NCBI GenBank assembly: GCA_029945945.1
Contig: JAQSDM010000005.1
Location: 1,016,703-1,080,702, forward strand
Direction of reading: 5' to 3'
DNA from: Algoriphagus sp.
GTDB lineage: Bacteria > Bacteroidota > Bacteroidia > Cytophagales > Cyclobacteriaceae
Length of the DNA stretch: 64,000 bases
The position numbers were made by a program, and so were the translations under genes. Within the stretch, counting starts at the first letter, position 1; each line of letters begins with the position of its first letter. The notes beneath the pieces are model-generated. The model was given only the letters and a program-made list of their open reading frames with translations. It did no database searches and was not told the origin of the DNA. Positions 18,375 through 26,029 of this stretch are shown piece by piece.

Positions 18375-19340
18375 TTACAACTTGATCGTTTTGAGTGGTA
18401 AAATCATATCCAACAGGGCCAATGCCAATGCCGCCAACAGGAAGTAAAAATACTTATTGGCTGAGGCTTCTACAACCCGGGAGCCTGTTACGCCACCTTC
18501 TATTCGCTCGAGCGCAGCAGTCAAATCACCAATTTCTGAGACTTCGTCAGAAATTTCAAAGTATTGTCCATCGGTCTCAGCTGCGATTTGCTGCAGCGGA
18601 GTTTTGTTCAAAATCGTTCTTGCCGGCTTACCTGTCTCAGGATCTATCACTACTCCATTTCCTCTGGGAATTGTACTTCCGGCTTCGGTTCCGATTCCAA
18701 GTGAAAAAACTTTAATCCCGAGTTCATTCAATTCAGAACCAATTCCTTCCAGATCATCTCCGAAGTTTTCTCCATCGGAAATCAAAATTACAGATTTGGA
18801 AGTGACCTCCTGAGATTCATCAGACTCAAATCTATCCACAGCGATTCGTAAAGGGGCATTCAGGTCGGTTCCCAGATTGGGAACAAGTCCTGTGTTCAGT
18901 CCATCTATATAGAGTTGCAAAACACTCTGATCAAATGTAAGCGGGCATTGCAAAAAAGCTTCAGAACTGAAAATAATCAGGCCAATGCGATCCGAAGGAA
19001 AGCTTTTTGTCAGGTTTTTGAGTTCAAATTTGATTCTTTGAAGCCTGCTGGGACCGATGTCGGTAGCATTCATGGACTGCGAAAGATCCACCGCAATGAA
19101 AATATCTTTGCCTTCTTCCTGGATTTCTTTGGTAGAAACACCAATCGACGGGCCTGCAAAGGCAATTAGAAACAGAGCGAAATAAGAACCTCTCAAGACC
19201 ATTTTGGTAAATAGTCTGCGCTTCACCACTTCCAGCCTCTTATTGATTGACCAATAGCGGAATAGGTAAACTAAATAGAGCAAGGCGAATATGCCTGCGA
19301 TCAAAAGGGTGAGTTTGACGTCCGGGTAAGCCCAAATCAT
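18375..19340 (-). CDS. BatB-like von Willebrand factor A membrane protein
   Basis: Protein of 321 residues: two N-terminal membrane helices (about residues 10-27 and 50-68), a vWA domain, and a C-terminal membrane helix (about 293-315). The MIDAS metal site DLSQSMNATDIGPSRL is intact (DxSxS) and ISDGENFGDD supplies the second Asp region. The wording of the motif fits BatB more than BatA. The usual MoxR/DUF58/BatA genes are not adjacent: upstream is a divergent TonB receptor, so this is a shortened Bat cluster. Confidence 0.87.
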   Translation of the reverse strand: MIWAYPDVKLTLLIAGIFALLYLVYLFRYWSINKRLEVVKRRLFTKMVLRGSYFALFLIAFAGPSIGVSTKEIQEEGKDIFIAVDLSQSMNATDIGPSRLQRIKFELKNLTKSFPSDRIGLIIFSSEAFLQCPLTFDQSVLQLYIDGLNTGLVPNLGTDLNAPLRIAVDRFESDESQEVTSKSVILISDGENFGDDLEGIGSELNELGIKVFSLGIGTEAGSTIPRGNGVVIDPETGKPARTILNKTPLQQIAAETDGQYFEISDEVSEIGDLTAALERIEGGVTGSRVVEASANKYFYFLLAALALALLDMILPLKTIKL

Positions 19341-19450
19341 GGCCTGAAATTATAAAATAAAGCTCACTTTGAAAGTCATTTCATCCCTGCGGAAGGACCG
19401 CACACAAATCTTTTCGGTGAATTAACAAACATTAATCTTTCTCAATCGTC

Positions 19451-19458
19451 TAGCTTTG
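19451..19458 (+). promoter_or_regulatory. Candidate -7 box for the TonB receptor gene
   Basis: TAGCTTTG is an exact TAnnTTTG match 27 bp upstream of the ATG at 19485. A TTG at -33 is not clear, so this is a weak call. Confidence 0.35.
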
Positions 19459-19484
19459 GTGTTTACATTCTCAAAATTTGTCTG

Positions 19485-21887
19485 ATGCGACAACCAGTGC
19501 GGGTTTTTTTAACGGGTTTTTTCTCGATCACTCTTCTCTTAGTCGGAAATGTCTCTGCTCAGCAAACCGGAATTCTTTCCGGGGAAATTCTGGATGCAAG
19601 TAATTCCGAACCTTTGCCAGGGGCTAATATTTACTGGGAAAATGATGTCTCCACGGGAGTGGTGGCAGATTTGGAAGGAAAATTCCAGATAAAAGCCGTC
19701 TCTCTTCCGGCAAGATTGGTGGTTTCTTACATCGGCTATGAAAAATCAATTCGGACGATCACTCAAAATGATCTCACTAAACCGCTTCGCTTTTTCCTGA
19801 AGCCCGAGGAAATGTCCCTGGACGAAATCATCATCATGGAGCGCAGACCGGATGAGCAGGTAAAAAATCTTGAAACAGGGAAATCCACTATTCCCATGGA
19901 AACCATCCGGAATATTCCGGCGCTTTTCGGAGAAGTTGATTTGCTGAGAAGTTTACAATTGCTTCCCGGGGTAAAGTCAGCAGGAGAGGGGACAACCGGC
20001 CTTTTTGTAAGAGGTGGTTCTAACGATCAGAATTTGATCCAAATCGATGGAGCTCCGGTGTACAATGCTTCTCACTTTTTCGGGTTTTTCTCAGTTTTTA
20101 ATCCTGATGCATTAGATCAGGTGGAGCTTTACAAAGGAAATATGCCGGCATCTTTTGGTGGGCGACTTTCTTCCCTGATTGATGTTTCTCTCAAGGAAGG
20201 TAATAACGAGCAAATCCATGGTGAAGGAGGAATTGGCACCATTTCGTCCAGATTGACGATCAATGGGCCGTTGTTTTCTGATAAATCAACCTTCGTTGTT
20301 TCTGGACGCAGGACTTATGCCGATGTGTTTTTGAAACTTTCCAGTGATGAAGATCTTCAAAATAATAAATTGAACTTCCACGACCTGAGCGGAAAGTTTT
20401 CATTCCTATTGGGTGAAAAAGACAAGCTTACTTTTTCCACTTACCAGGGATCTGATTTCTTGGGATTGGATGAATCGTTTGGTTTGGGATGGACCAATTG
20501 GGTGAGTTCCGCACAGTGGAACAGAAATATTTCTGACAATGCATTTTTTGACTTACAAGCCTATCATTCGAAGTATAACTACCGGGTGGAATTCGATGAT
20601 CCGGACAATGGATTTGAATGGAAAAACAAACTCTCTGAAACGGGAGTGAAAGGTCAATGGACTTTACTTCGAGGAGAATCGTTGCAAACCTATTGGGGCT
20701 TTCATAGCCAATATTATCATTTTGCTCCGATCGAGTTGGTACCTGCATCAAACAGTAACATTTCACCTATTTCCACAAATCCCAAAAATGGGATTTTGAA
20801 TAATCTCTTTGCAGGGATGACGTATGAGATCAGCCCAAGGCTGAGTACTGAGGCTGGTTTGAGATGGGGCTTTTACAATCAGGTAGGGCAAGGAGTGGAT
20901 TATCTTTATTCTACCGAAACACCCGAAAGTTCCGATTATATCACGGATTCGATCGAGTACAATACCCTCGAAAACATCAAATTCTATCAGGGGCTGGAGC
21001 CCAGAATTGCATTTCGATATTTGATCAATGATCAGTTCTCCATCAAAACAGCATACAACAGAAATTTTCAATACGTCCAGATTGCCTCAAACAGTTCGGC
21101 CGGATTACCGATTGATCGATGGATTCTGGCCGGAACTTATGTTCCTCCGATTCGGGCAGACCAGGTTTCAGTGGGATTGTTTCACAATTTCGATGAAAAC
21201 CGATGGGAGTTTTCTTTCGAAGGTTATTACAAAGACTTTAGAAACATCATTGATCTGAAAAACGGAGCCAATGTGCTTTTCAATGATAATGTTGAAACTG
21301 AGATTTTGGCAGGCAATGGCTGGGCCTATGGGGCTGAGTTTTTACTTCGAAAGAACATCGGAAAAACCACCGGTTGGCTGGCTTACACCTGGTCAAGAAC
21401 CTGGAGAAAAATTGAAGGAATCAGTGAGGGGCAAGCTTACAATCCTCGATATGATCGGCCAAATGATGTCACGCTGGTCCTGAATCATGAGTTTTCGCCA
21501 AGCTGGTCTGCGGGTCTTACATTTGTCTACACCACTGGTCAGGCAGTTTCATTTCCGATAGGGACTTACGTAGCAGACAATCAGGTATTGCCTTTGTACT
21601 CTGATTTGAGGAACGAGGATCGCTATCCGAATTACCATCGAATGGATGCTTCCGTAACCTGGAAGAATGCGGATAAAGGCCGGAAATGGCGTGGAAGCTG
21701 GAATTTCAGCATTTACAATTTGTATGGCAGAAAGAATCCTTTTGCGTATGAGTTTCGGACTATTTACAATGACAACATTAATTATGATCAGGAAACAGAC
21801 GGCCCTATCGTCTCTTCTGAACCCGGAATTGTCATGACTTACCTCTTTACTTTTTTACCGTCAATTACCTATAATTTTCAATTTTGA
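19485..21887 (+). CDS. TonB-dependent outer-membrane receptor with carboxypeptidase-like domain
   Basis: Outer-membrane receptor of 800 residues. Signal peptide to about residue 25, then a CarboxypepD_reg-like domain (GEILDASNSEPLPGANIY to about residue 110), a plug domain with LFVRGGSNDQNLIQIDGAPV and a 22-strand barrel ending in the aromatic terminus YNFQF. Unlike SusC it is short and has no SusD partner; it is followed after 1 bp by a DUF4249 lipoprotein, a pairing that recurs in Bacteroidota. Substrate is unknown; energy would come from TonB/ExbBD. Confidence 0.93.
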   Translation: MRQPVRVFLTGFFSITLLLVGNVSAQQTGILSGEILDASNSEPLPGANIYWENDVSTGVVADLEGKFQIKAVSLPARLVVSYIGYEKSIRTITQNDLTKPLRFFLKPEEMSLDEIIIMERRPDEQVKNLETGKSTIPMETIRNIPALFGEVDLLRSLQLLPGVKSAGEGTTGLFVRGGSNDQNLIQIDGAPVYNASHFFGFFSVFNPDALDQVELYKGNMPASFGGRLSSLIDVSLKEGNNEQIHGEGGIGTISSRLTINGPLFSDKSTFVVSGRRTYADVFLKLSSDEDLQNNKLNFHDLSGKFSFLLGEKDKLTFSTYQGSDFLGLDESFGLGWTNWVSSAQWNRNISDNAFFDLQAYHSKYNYRVEFDDPDNGFEWKNKLSETGVKGQWTLLRGESLQTYWGFHSQYYHFAPIELVPASNSNISPISTNPKNGILNNLFAGMTYEISPRLSTEAGLRWGFYNQVGQGVDYLYSTETPESSDYITDSIEYNTLENIKFYQGLEPRIAFRYLINDQFSIKTAYNRNFQYVQIASNSSAGLPIDRWILAGTYVPPIRADQVSVGLFHNFDENRWEFSFEGYYKDFRNIIDLKNGANVLFNDNVETEILAGNGWAYGAEFLLRKNIGKTTGWLAYTWSRTWRKIEGISEGQAYNPRYDRPNDVTLVLNHEFSPSWSAGLTFVYTTGQAVSFPIGTYVADNQVLPLYSDLRNEDRYPNYHRMDASVTWKNADKGRKWRGSWNFSIYNLYGRKNPFAYEFRTIYNDNINYDQETDGPIVSSEPGIVMTYLFTFLPSITYNFQF

Positions 21888-21888
21888 T

Positions 21889-22722
21889 ATGAAAAGACTT
21901 TGGATATACCTGCTAGCTATTTCACTTTTTTCATGTCAGGAGGAAGTGGATTTGCCTCTGGCGACAATTGATGGAATCGTGCCGGTGATCGAGGGAACCT
22001 GGACGGATCAGAATGCTTACAATGAAGTTAGGATTTCGCTGGCGCAAAATTATTTTGATACTACCGACCGTCAGATAATCAGTGATGCTTTGGTTTTTAT
22101 CATGATACCTGGCACGGAAAAAAGAATCCGTTTCTCATACAGACCGGAAAGCCTCAGTTTCCGACCTGTAAATCCCCGTGAGGTTGCCAAAGTAGGAGAG
22201 ACCTATCAGTTGGTAGTGGAGTGGCAAGACAATATTTTTTCTTCAAAGGGCCTGATGCTTGAAGCTCCGACAGTTGATAGTTTAACCTACCAATTCGAGG
22301 AGGAGAGGCTTTTCAGGGAAGAAGGTTATTACATTAAAGTATATGGCAAAATCCCGTTTGAAGAGGATAATAATTACAGGATTCGAGTGATTGAAAATGA
22401 CACACTGAAAAACGATCGGGATGATTACTTGCTGTTTGATGATACGTTTGGATTGACATTTTTTGAGGAAGGCCTCGAATTGGGCTATGCGTTTGACCCA
22501 GGAGATCGGGTAGGTTTGGAGCTTTACCGCATGAATAGAGATATGTTTGATTATTTGAGTCAACTGGTCAATTTACTTTTCAGTGATGGTGGACTTTTCA
22601 GCCCTCCGCCTCAAAACCCTGATTCTAATATTAAAGTGGAAAGAGGAGATACTGAAGTCCTGGGATTTTTTCTCGTCTCCCCGGTACTTAGGGAGAATAT
22701 TTTCATCAAAGTTGATAAATAA
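21889..22722 (+). CDS. DUF4249 lipoprotein, receptor partner
   Basis: Lipoprotein of 277 residues with lipobox LFSCQ (Cys 17). It matches the DUF4249 family as I know it: a beta-rich N-terminal half (IDGIVPVIEGTWTDQNAYNEVRISLAQ) and a C terminus with FLVSPVLRENIFI. It begins 1 bp after the TonB receptor stop and most likely forms a receptor-lipoprotein complex at the outer membrane. Function of the family is not established. Confidence 0.87.
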   Translation: MKRLWIYLLAISLFSCQEEVDLPLATIDGIVPVIEGTWTDQNAYNEVRISLAQNYFDTTDRQIISDALVFIMIPGTEKRIRFSYRPESLSFRPVNPREVAKVGETYQLVVEWQDNIFSSKGLMLEAPTVDSLTYQFEEERLFREEGYYIKVYGKIPFEEDNNYRIRVIENDTLKNDRDDYLLFDDTFGLTFFEEGLELGYAFDPGDRVGLELYRMNRDMFDYLSQLVNLLFSDGGLFSPPPQNPDSNIKVERGDTEVLGFFLVSPVLRENIFIKVDK

Positions 22723-22756
22723 AAAACGCTTCAAAATTTGGAAGTAAAACCATTCA

Positions 22757-22772
22757 ATCGTAATATTGCGAT
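22757..22772. promoter_or_regulatory. ArsR operator, site 1
   Basis: ATCGTAATATTGCGAT is a near-perfect 16-bp dyad (ATCG, AATATT core, CGAT) 7 bp before the arsR start. A closely matching sequence recurs before the next genes at 23133-23148, which supports a binding site for the regulator. Confidence 0.65.
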
Positions 22773-22778
22773 GTAATT

Positions 22779-23114
22779 ATGGGCGTAACAAAAACAGACT
22801 TATTCACCGCTGAGCAAAATGAGCTCGCACAATTGGCAAAAGCCATGGCTCATCCGGCCAGGATTGCGATTTTGCAGTATCTGATTGCAAGCAATTCTTG
22901 TGTGAACGGAACACTTGTTCATGAACTGGGACTTGCGCAGGCTACGATCTCCCAGCATTTGCGAGAACTCAAAGACATCGGCCTCATCAAAGGAACAATT
23001 GAAGGCGTGACTGTGAATTATTGCATTCATGCCGAAAACTGGGAAAAAGTGAAAGGCCTTTTCAACGGGCTTTTCGATCAGTACGCTGCTGCTTGTGGCG
23101 ACACTTGCTGCTAA
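22779..23114 (+). CDS. arsR: ArsR-family arsenic-responsive repressor
   Basis: Winged-helix repressor of 111 residues; HPARIAILQYL and LAQATISQHLRELKDIGLI are typical ArsR. The classical ELCVCDL arsenic motif is absent. Instead Cys 106, 110 and 111 sit at the extreme C terminus (CGDTCC), with Cys 41 and 82 further inside; C-terminal Cys sensors are known in other ArsR proteins such as that of Acidithiobacillus. It should repress the cluster by binding the two dyads at 22757 and 23133 and release on As(III). First gene of the arsenic cluster. Confidence 0.9.
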   Translation: MGVTKTDLFTAEQNELAQLAKAMAHPARIAILQYLIASNSCVNGTLVHELGLAQATISQHLRELKDIGLIKGTIEGVTVNYCIHAENWEKVKGLFNGLFDQYAAACGDTCC

Positions 23115-23132
23115 AAAAATTTGAATTTATCT

Positions 23133-23148
23133 ATCGTAATATTGCAAT
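23133..23148. promoter_or_regulatory. ArsR operator, site 2
   Basis: ATCGTAATATTGCAAT repeats 14 of 16 positions of the site before arsR, including the whole ATCGTAATATTGC core. It lies between arsR and DUF6428, suggesting a second ArsR-controlled promoter. Confidence 0.6.
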
Positions 23149-23159
23149 TAAATAAAACT

Positions 23160-23246
23160 ATGAAATCGAGCATGACGAAAACGTCACACACTGGGATGAT
23201 TATCAGTAATGCGAGATTCCATGTGGCCTTAAAAATCAAATTATAA
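23160..23246 (+). CDS. Possible leader peptide within element A
   Basis: A 28-codon open frame (ATG 23160, TAA 23244-23246) whose stop is 4 bp before the DUF6428 start. It opens MKSSM, contains HTGM and NARFH, and ends KIKL. The related frame in copy C reads MKSRMMHPTHRRM...NARFH with one in-frame codon fewer; copy B starts MISSMMHPIHSGM. No clear ribosome site was seen. It could be a translated leader or a chance frame inside a conserved RNA. Confidence 0.4.
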   Translation: MKSSMTKTSHTGMIISNARFHVALKIKL

Positions 23247-23250
23247 ACAC
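23160..23250 (+). repeat. Leader element, copy A
   Basis: First of three copies of a leader element found in this window (others 23743-23846 and, on the minus strand, 31302-31390). It runs from an ATG after the ArsR site to the base before the DUF6428 start. Shared parts: ATCGAGCATGA near the start, TCACA...GGGATG in the middle, ATGCGAGATTCCAT and a final TGGCCTTAAAAATCAAATT block. The invariant octamer CGAGATTC is closed here by ATG/CAT. This copy has a GACG-AAAA-CGTC hairpin where the others have CATCC/GGATG. Confidence 0.7.
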
Positions 23251-23724
23251 ATGAAACTTTCAGAAATCAAATCAAAACTTCCTGAACTCAGTCAATTGAC
23301 TTTCAGACTTCCTGACGGTACGTCTGTTCCGGCACATTTTCACATCACTGAAGTTGGTCAGATCAACAAACGATTCATCGATTGCGGAGGGACTCTTCGG
23401 GACGAGAAAGCGGTCAATTTCCAACTTTGGGAAGATGGTGATTACGACCATAGACTAGGAGCCAAGAAACTACTCGATATTATTCAGCTTTCTGAGAGAG
23501 TTCTTGGTTTGGAGGATCTTGATGTGGAAGTGGAATATCAGGGCGATACAATTGGGAAGTACGGACTGGATTTTTCCGAAGGAGAATTTCGTCTTACTGC
23601 GAAAACAACCGATTGCCTGGCGAAAGACAAATGCGGAATTCCTACTCAAAAGCCAAAAATCAGTCTTGCCGCTTTGACTGCAAGTGCGAGTGGCTCTTGC
23701 GCTCCGGGTTCGGGTTGCTGCTAA
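23251..23724 (+). CDS. DUF6428 protein of arsenic clusters
   Basis: Soluble protein of 157 residues that I associate with DUF6428, a family that often lies between arsR and arsC in Bacteroidota. No catalytic motif is clear. Cys residues are at FIDCGGTLRD, DCLAKDKCGI and a C-terminal CAPGSGCC tail, which could bind arsenite or another thiophilic metal. It follows leader element A and ArsR site 2 and is followed by leader element B and the arsenate reductase. A role as an arsenic chaperone or sink is inference. Confidence 0.8.
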   Translation: MKLSEIKSKLPELSQLTFRLPDGTSVPAHFHITEVGQINKRFIDCGGTLRDEKAVNFQLWEDGDYDHRLGAKKLLDIIQLSERVLGLEDLDVEVEYQGDTIGKYGLDFSEGEFRLTAKTTDCLAKDKCGIPTQKPKISLAALTASASGSCAPGSGCC

Positions 23725-23742
23725 ACTTAAACCTGACTTTTC

Positions 23743-23846
23743 ATGATATCGAGCATGATGCATCCGATTCACAGTGGGATGTCCGGATAGCTATTGGGGC
23801 AATATGCGAGATTCCATATGGCTTTAAAAAATCAAATTTTAATCAT
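23743..23846 (+). repeat. Leader element, copy B
   Basis: Second copy of the leader element, ending exactly at the ATG of the arsenate reductase. It begins with a 15-codon frame (23743-23790) opening MISSMMHP. It has a CATCC/GGATG stem around TCACAG, and later ATATG-CGAGATTC-CATAT, a 5-bp stem closing the invariant loop, then TAAAAAATCAAATTTTAATC before the start. It is longer than copies A and C by an insert near 23781-23801 that breaks the short frame. Confidence 0.7.
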
Positions 23847-24470
23847 ATGAATAATTCACTTTTTCCGGCTTTGAAAGCCACCATTTCCAAATTGCCTGTG
23901 GATCAGATTCCGGCGGAGCGCTTGCCAGTGATCGATAGCATGGCGGATTATATTCTTTCGAAAATAAAATCGAATGAGGAAGTTCGCCTGAATTTCATCT
24001 GCACTCATAACAGCCGCAGAAGCCAGTTTTCGCAGATCTGGGGGCAGACGGCCGCTGATTATTATGGGATTCCGGCAGTTTGCTATTCGGGAGGAGTAGA
24101 AGTCACGGCTTTCAATGAGCGGGCAGTTGCAGCGATCAAAAGAGACGGATTCAAAGTCGTTCAGAAAGGCGACGGAAACCCGGTTTACTTTGTCTTTCAT
24201 GGTGAAGATTCCGAACCGATTGTGACTTTTTCGAAAGTTTACGATGATCCGATCAACGCCCAAAAAGGGTTTGCTGCGGTGATGACCTGTGACCATGCGG
24301 ATGAGAATTGTCCTTTTATTCCGGGAGCTGAAGCAAGAATTCCATTGAGATTTGAAGATCCGAAAGCTTTTGACGGGACTGATTTGGAAGAGAAAATGTA
24401 TACCGAGCGATCACATCAGATCGGAGCGGAGTTATTTCTGATCTTCCAAAAAGTGAAAGAAAAGCTATGA
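23847..24470 (+). CDS. arsC: Low-molecular-weight phosphatase-type arsenate reductase
   Basis: Protein of 207 residues of the LMW protein-tyrosine-phosphatase fold. The P-loop CTHNSRRS (Cys 52, Arg 58) is intact. Other Cys residues (AVCYSG and [12 protein letters not shown]) could form the redox relay seen in thioredoxin-linked ArsC. I chose ATG 23847, after leader element B; a longer frame runs back through the leader and has no homology. It should reduce arsenate to arsenite for export by Acr3, whose gene overlaps by 4 bp. Confidence 0.88.
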   Translation: MNNSLFPALKATISKLPVDQIPAERLPVIDSMADYILSKIKSNEEVRLNFICTHNSRRSQFSQIWGQTAADYYGIPAVCYSGGVEVTAFNERAVAAIKRDGFKVVQKGDGNPVYFVFHGEDSEPIVTFSKVYDDPINAQKGFAAVMTCDHADENCPFIPGAEARIPLRFEDPKAFDGTDLEEKMYTERSHQIGAELFLIFQKVKEKL

Positions 24471-25516
24471 TTGCTCAACCAAAGAAACTGAGCTTTCTGG
24501 ATCGAAATCTGACAATTTGGATCTTTTTGGCGATGTTGATTGGAGTTGGGTTGGGCTATTTCTTTCCCTTCGGAAGTAAGTGGATTGAATCGTTGAGTTC
24601 GGGGACTACCAATATTCCGATCGCGATCGGCCTGATTCTGATGATGTATCCTCCTTTGGCAAAAGTTGATTATCGGCTCCTTCCGAAGGTTTTCAAAAAC
24701 GTCAAAGTCCTGAGTATTTCACTGATTCTGAATTGGATTGTCGGACCTTTTTTGATGTTTTTCCTGGCCATCACTTTCCTCCGGGATTACCCCGAATACA
24801 TGGTGGGTTTGATTCTGATTGGGTTGGCAAGATGTATTGCCATGGTTTTGGTTTGGAATGATCTCGCTGAGGGAAGCAGGGAATATGGAGCCGGGTTGGT
24901 TGCGCTCAACAGCATTTTCCAGGTGTTCGGGTATAGTTTTTATGCCTGGCTTTTCATCACCATCCTTCCTCCGTACTTCGGTTTCGAGGGAGCGATCGTG
25001 GATATTTCTATTTGGACCATTGCAGAAAGCGTCGCGATTTACCTCGGGATTCCATTTCTGGCGGGTTTGCTGAGCCGGATTTTCCTTCCAAAATGGAAAG
25101 GGGAAGACTGGTACAAAAATGTCTATTTGCCCAAAATTGGTCCGATTACATTGATCGCCTTGCTCTTCACGATCGTAGTAATGTTCTCTTTGAAAGGGGA
25201 ACTGATCGTCACGATCCCGATGGATGTGTTGAGGATTGCGATGCCGTTGTTAGTCTATTTTATGATCATGTTTGGGTTAGGGTTTTTCTTCAGCAAAGCC
25301 ATGGGCGCACCTTACGATCAGAATGCTGCGATTTCATTTACAGCCGCAGGGAATAATTTCGAACTGGCGATTGCAGTTGCGATTGCCGTTTTCGGGTTGA
25401 ATTCCGGACAGGCTTTCACAGGTGTGATTGGTCCTTTGGTGGAGGTTCCGGCTTTGATTTTGTTGGTCCGAGTTGCTTTCCGATTGAGAGAGAAGTATTA
25501 TCCTTCGAAGGTTTAA
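24467..25516 (+). CDS. acr3: Arsenite efflux transporter Acr3
   Basis: Membrane protein of 349 residues with about ten helices, ACR3 family. The essential Cys is present in [13 protein letters not shown] (Cys 123) and the conserved [14 protein letters not shown] region with its Glu is intact. It exports arsenite with the proton gradient. It overlaps the arsenate reductase by 4 bp, so product and exporter are made together. Last gene of the arsenic cluster. Confidence 0.94.
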   Translation: MIAQPKKLSFLDRNLTIWIFLAMLIGVGLGYFFPFGSKWIESLSSGTTNIPIAIGLILMMYPPLAKVDYRLLPKVFKNVKVLSISLILNWIVGPFLMFFLAITFLRDYPEYMVGLILIGLARCIAMVLVWNDLAEGSREYGAGLVALNSIFQVFGYSFYAWLFITILPPYFGFEGAIVDISIWTIAESVAIYLGIPFLAGLLSRIFLPKWKGEDWYKNVYLPKIGPITLIALLFTIVVMFSLKGELIVTIPMDVLRIAMPLLVYFMIMFGLGFFFSKAMGAPYDQNAAISFTAAGNNFELAIAVAIAVFGLNSGQAFTGVIGPLVEVPALILLVRVAFRLREKYYPSKV

Positions 25517-25599
25517 TGCAGAGTTTCTCAAAATATTTTTCTCTATAAACTCAGTCAATTCATTGTTTTTCATGTTTTTAAACCATGTTCTACATTTTA

Positions 25600-25624
25600 T
25601 ACGTAGATATACGAAAATTTCGTA
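25600..25624. promoter_or_regulatory. Candidate BlaI operator
   Basis: Contains TACGTA (25600-25605) and a 15-bp palindrome TACGAAAATTTCGTA (25610-25624; 7-bp arms, one central base). It ends 33 bp before the blaI-like start, where an autoregulated BlaI/MecI site is expected. The family site is a TACA/TGTA-type dyad, so the match is in form and place. Confidence 0.5.
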
Positions 25625-25657
25625 GGAATAATAAAACCAGAATTATACCTTGGTTTC

Positions 25658-26029
25658 ATGAACGAATTATCACAATACGAAGAGAGTATCATGCGAATCT
25701 TTTGGAGATTGGAGCGAGCCCTGGTCAGAGATGTCCTGGATAATCTTCCCGATCCCAAACCGCCTTATACCACCCTTGCTTCCCACATCAAGTTGATGGA
25801 GAAAAAAGGATTTCTGGGACATAGACTTTACGGTACGGTCAACGAGTATTTTCCGCTGGTAACTCAGGGAGAATACAGTAAAAAGAGCATCAGTCGAATG
25901 GTGAATCAATTTTTCGAAGGATCGGTGGGCAATTTCCTTTCATTTATGGTCAAAGAAAAGAACATATCAGACAAGGAAATTCAGGATCTGCAGAAGCTGA
26001 TTGACGACTACGAAAACTCCGCAAAATGA
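25658..26029 (+). CDS. BlaI/MecI/CopY-family repressor
   Basis: Winged-helix repressor of 123 residues: LSQYEESIMRIFWRLERALVRDVLD and TTLASHIKLMEKKGFL are typical for BlaI/MecI. C-terminal dimerisation and cleavage region is present (FFEGSVGNFLSFMVKE). It overlaps the M56 gene by 4 bp, the usual sensor-repressor pairing. It likely represses its own operon through the palindrome at 25610. No beta-lactamase gene is nearby; the controlled output may be the TonB proteins downstream. Confidence 0.92.
   Translation: MNELSQYEESIMRIFWRLERALVRDVLDNLPDPKPPYTTLASHIKLMEKKGFLGHRLYGTVNEYFPLVTQGEYSKKSISRMVNQFFEGSVGNFLSFMVKEKNISDKEIQDLQKLIDDYENSAK

Noticed and set aside
23613..23846. Upstream extension of the arsenate reductase through the leader.
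   Set aside because: The frame crosses the DUF6428 gene end and leader element B; family homology begins after ATG 23847.
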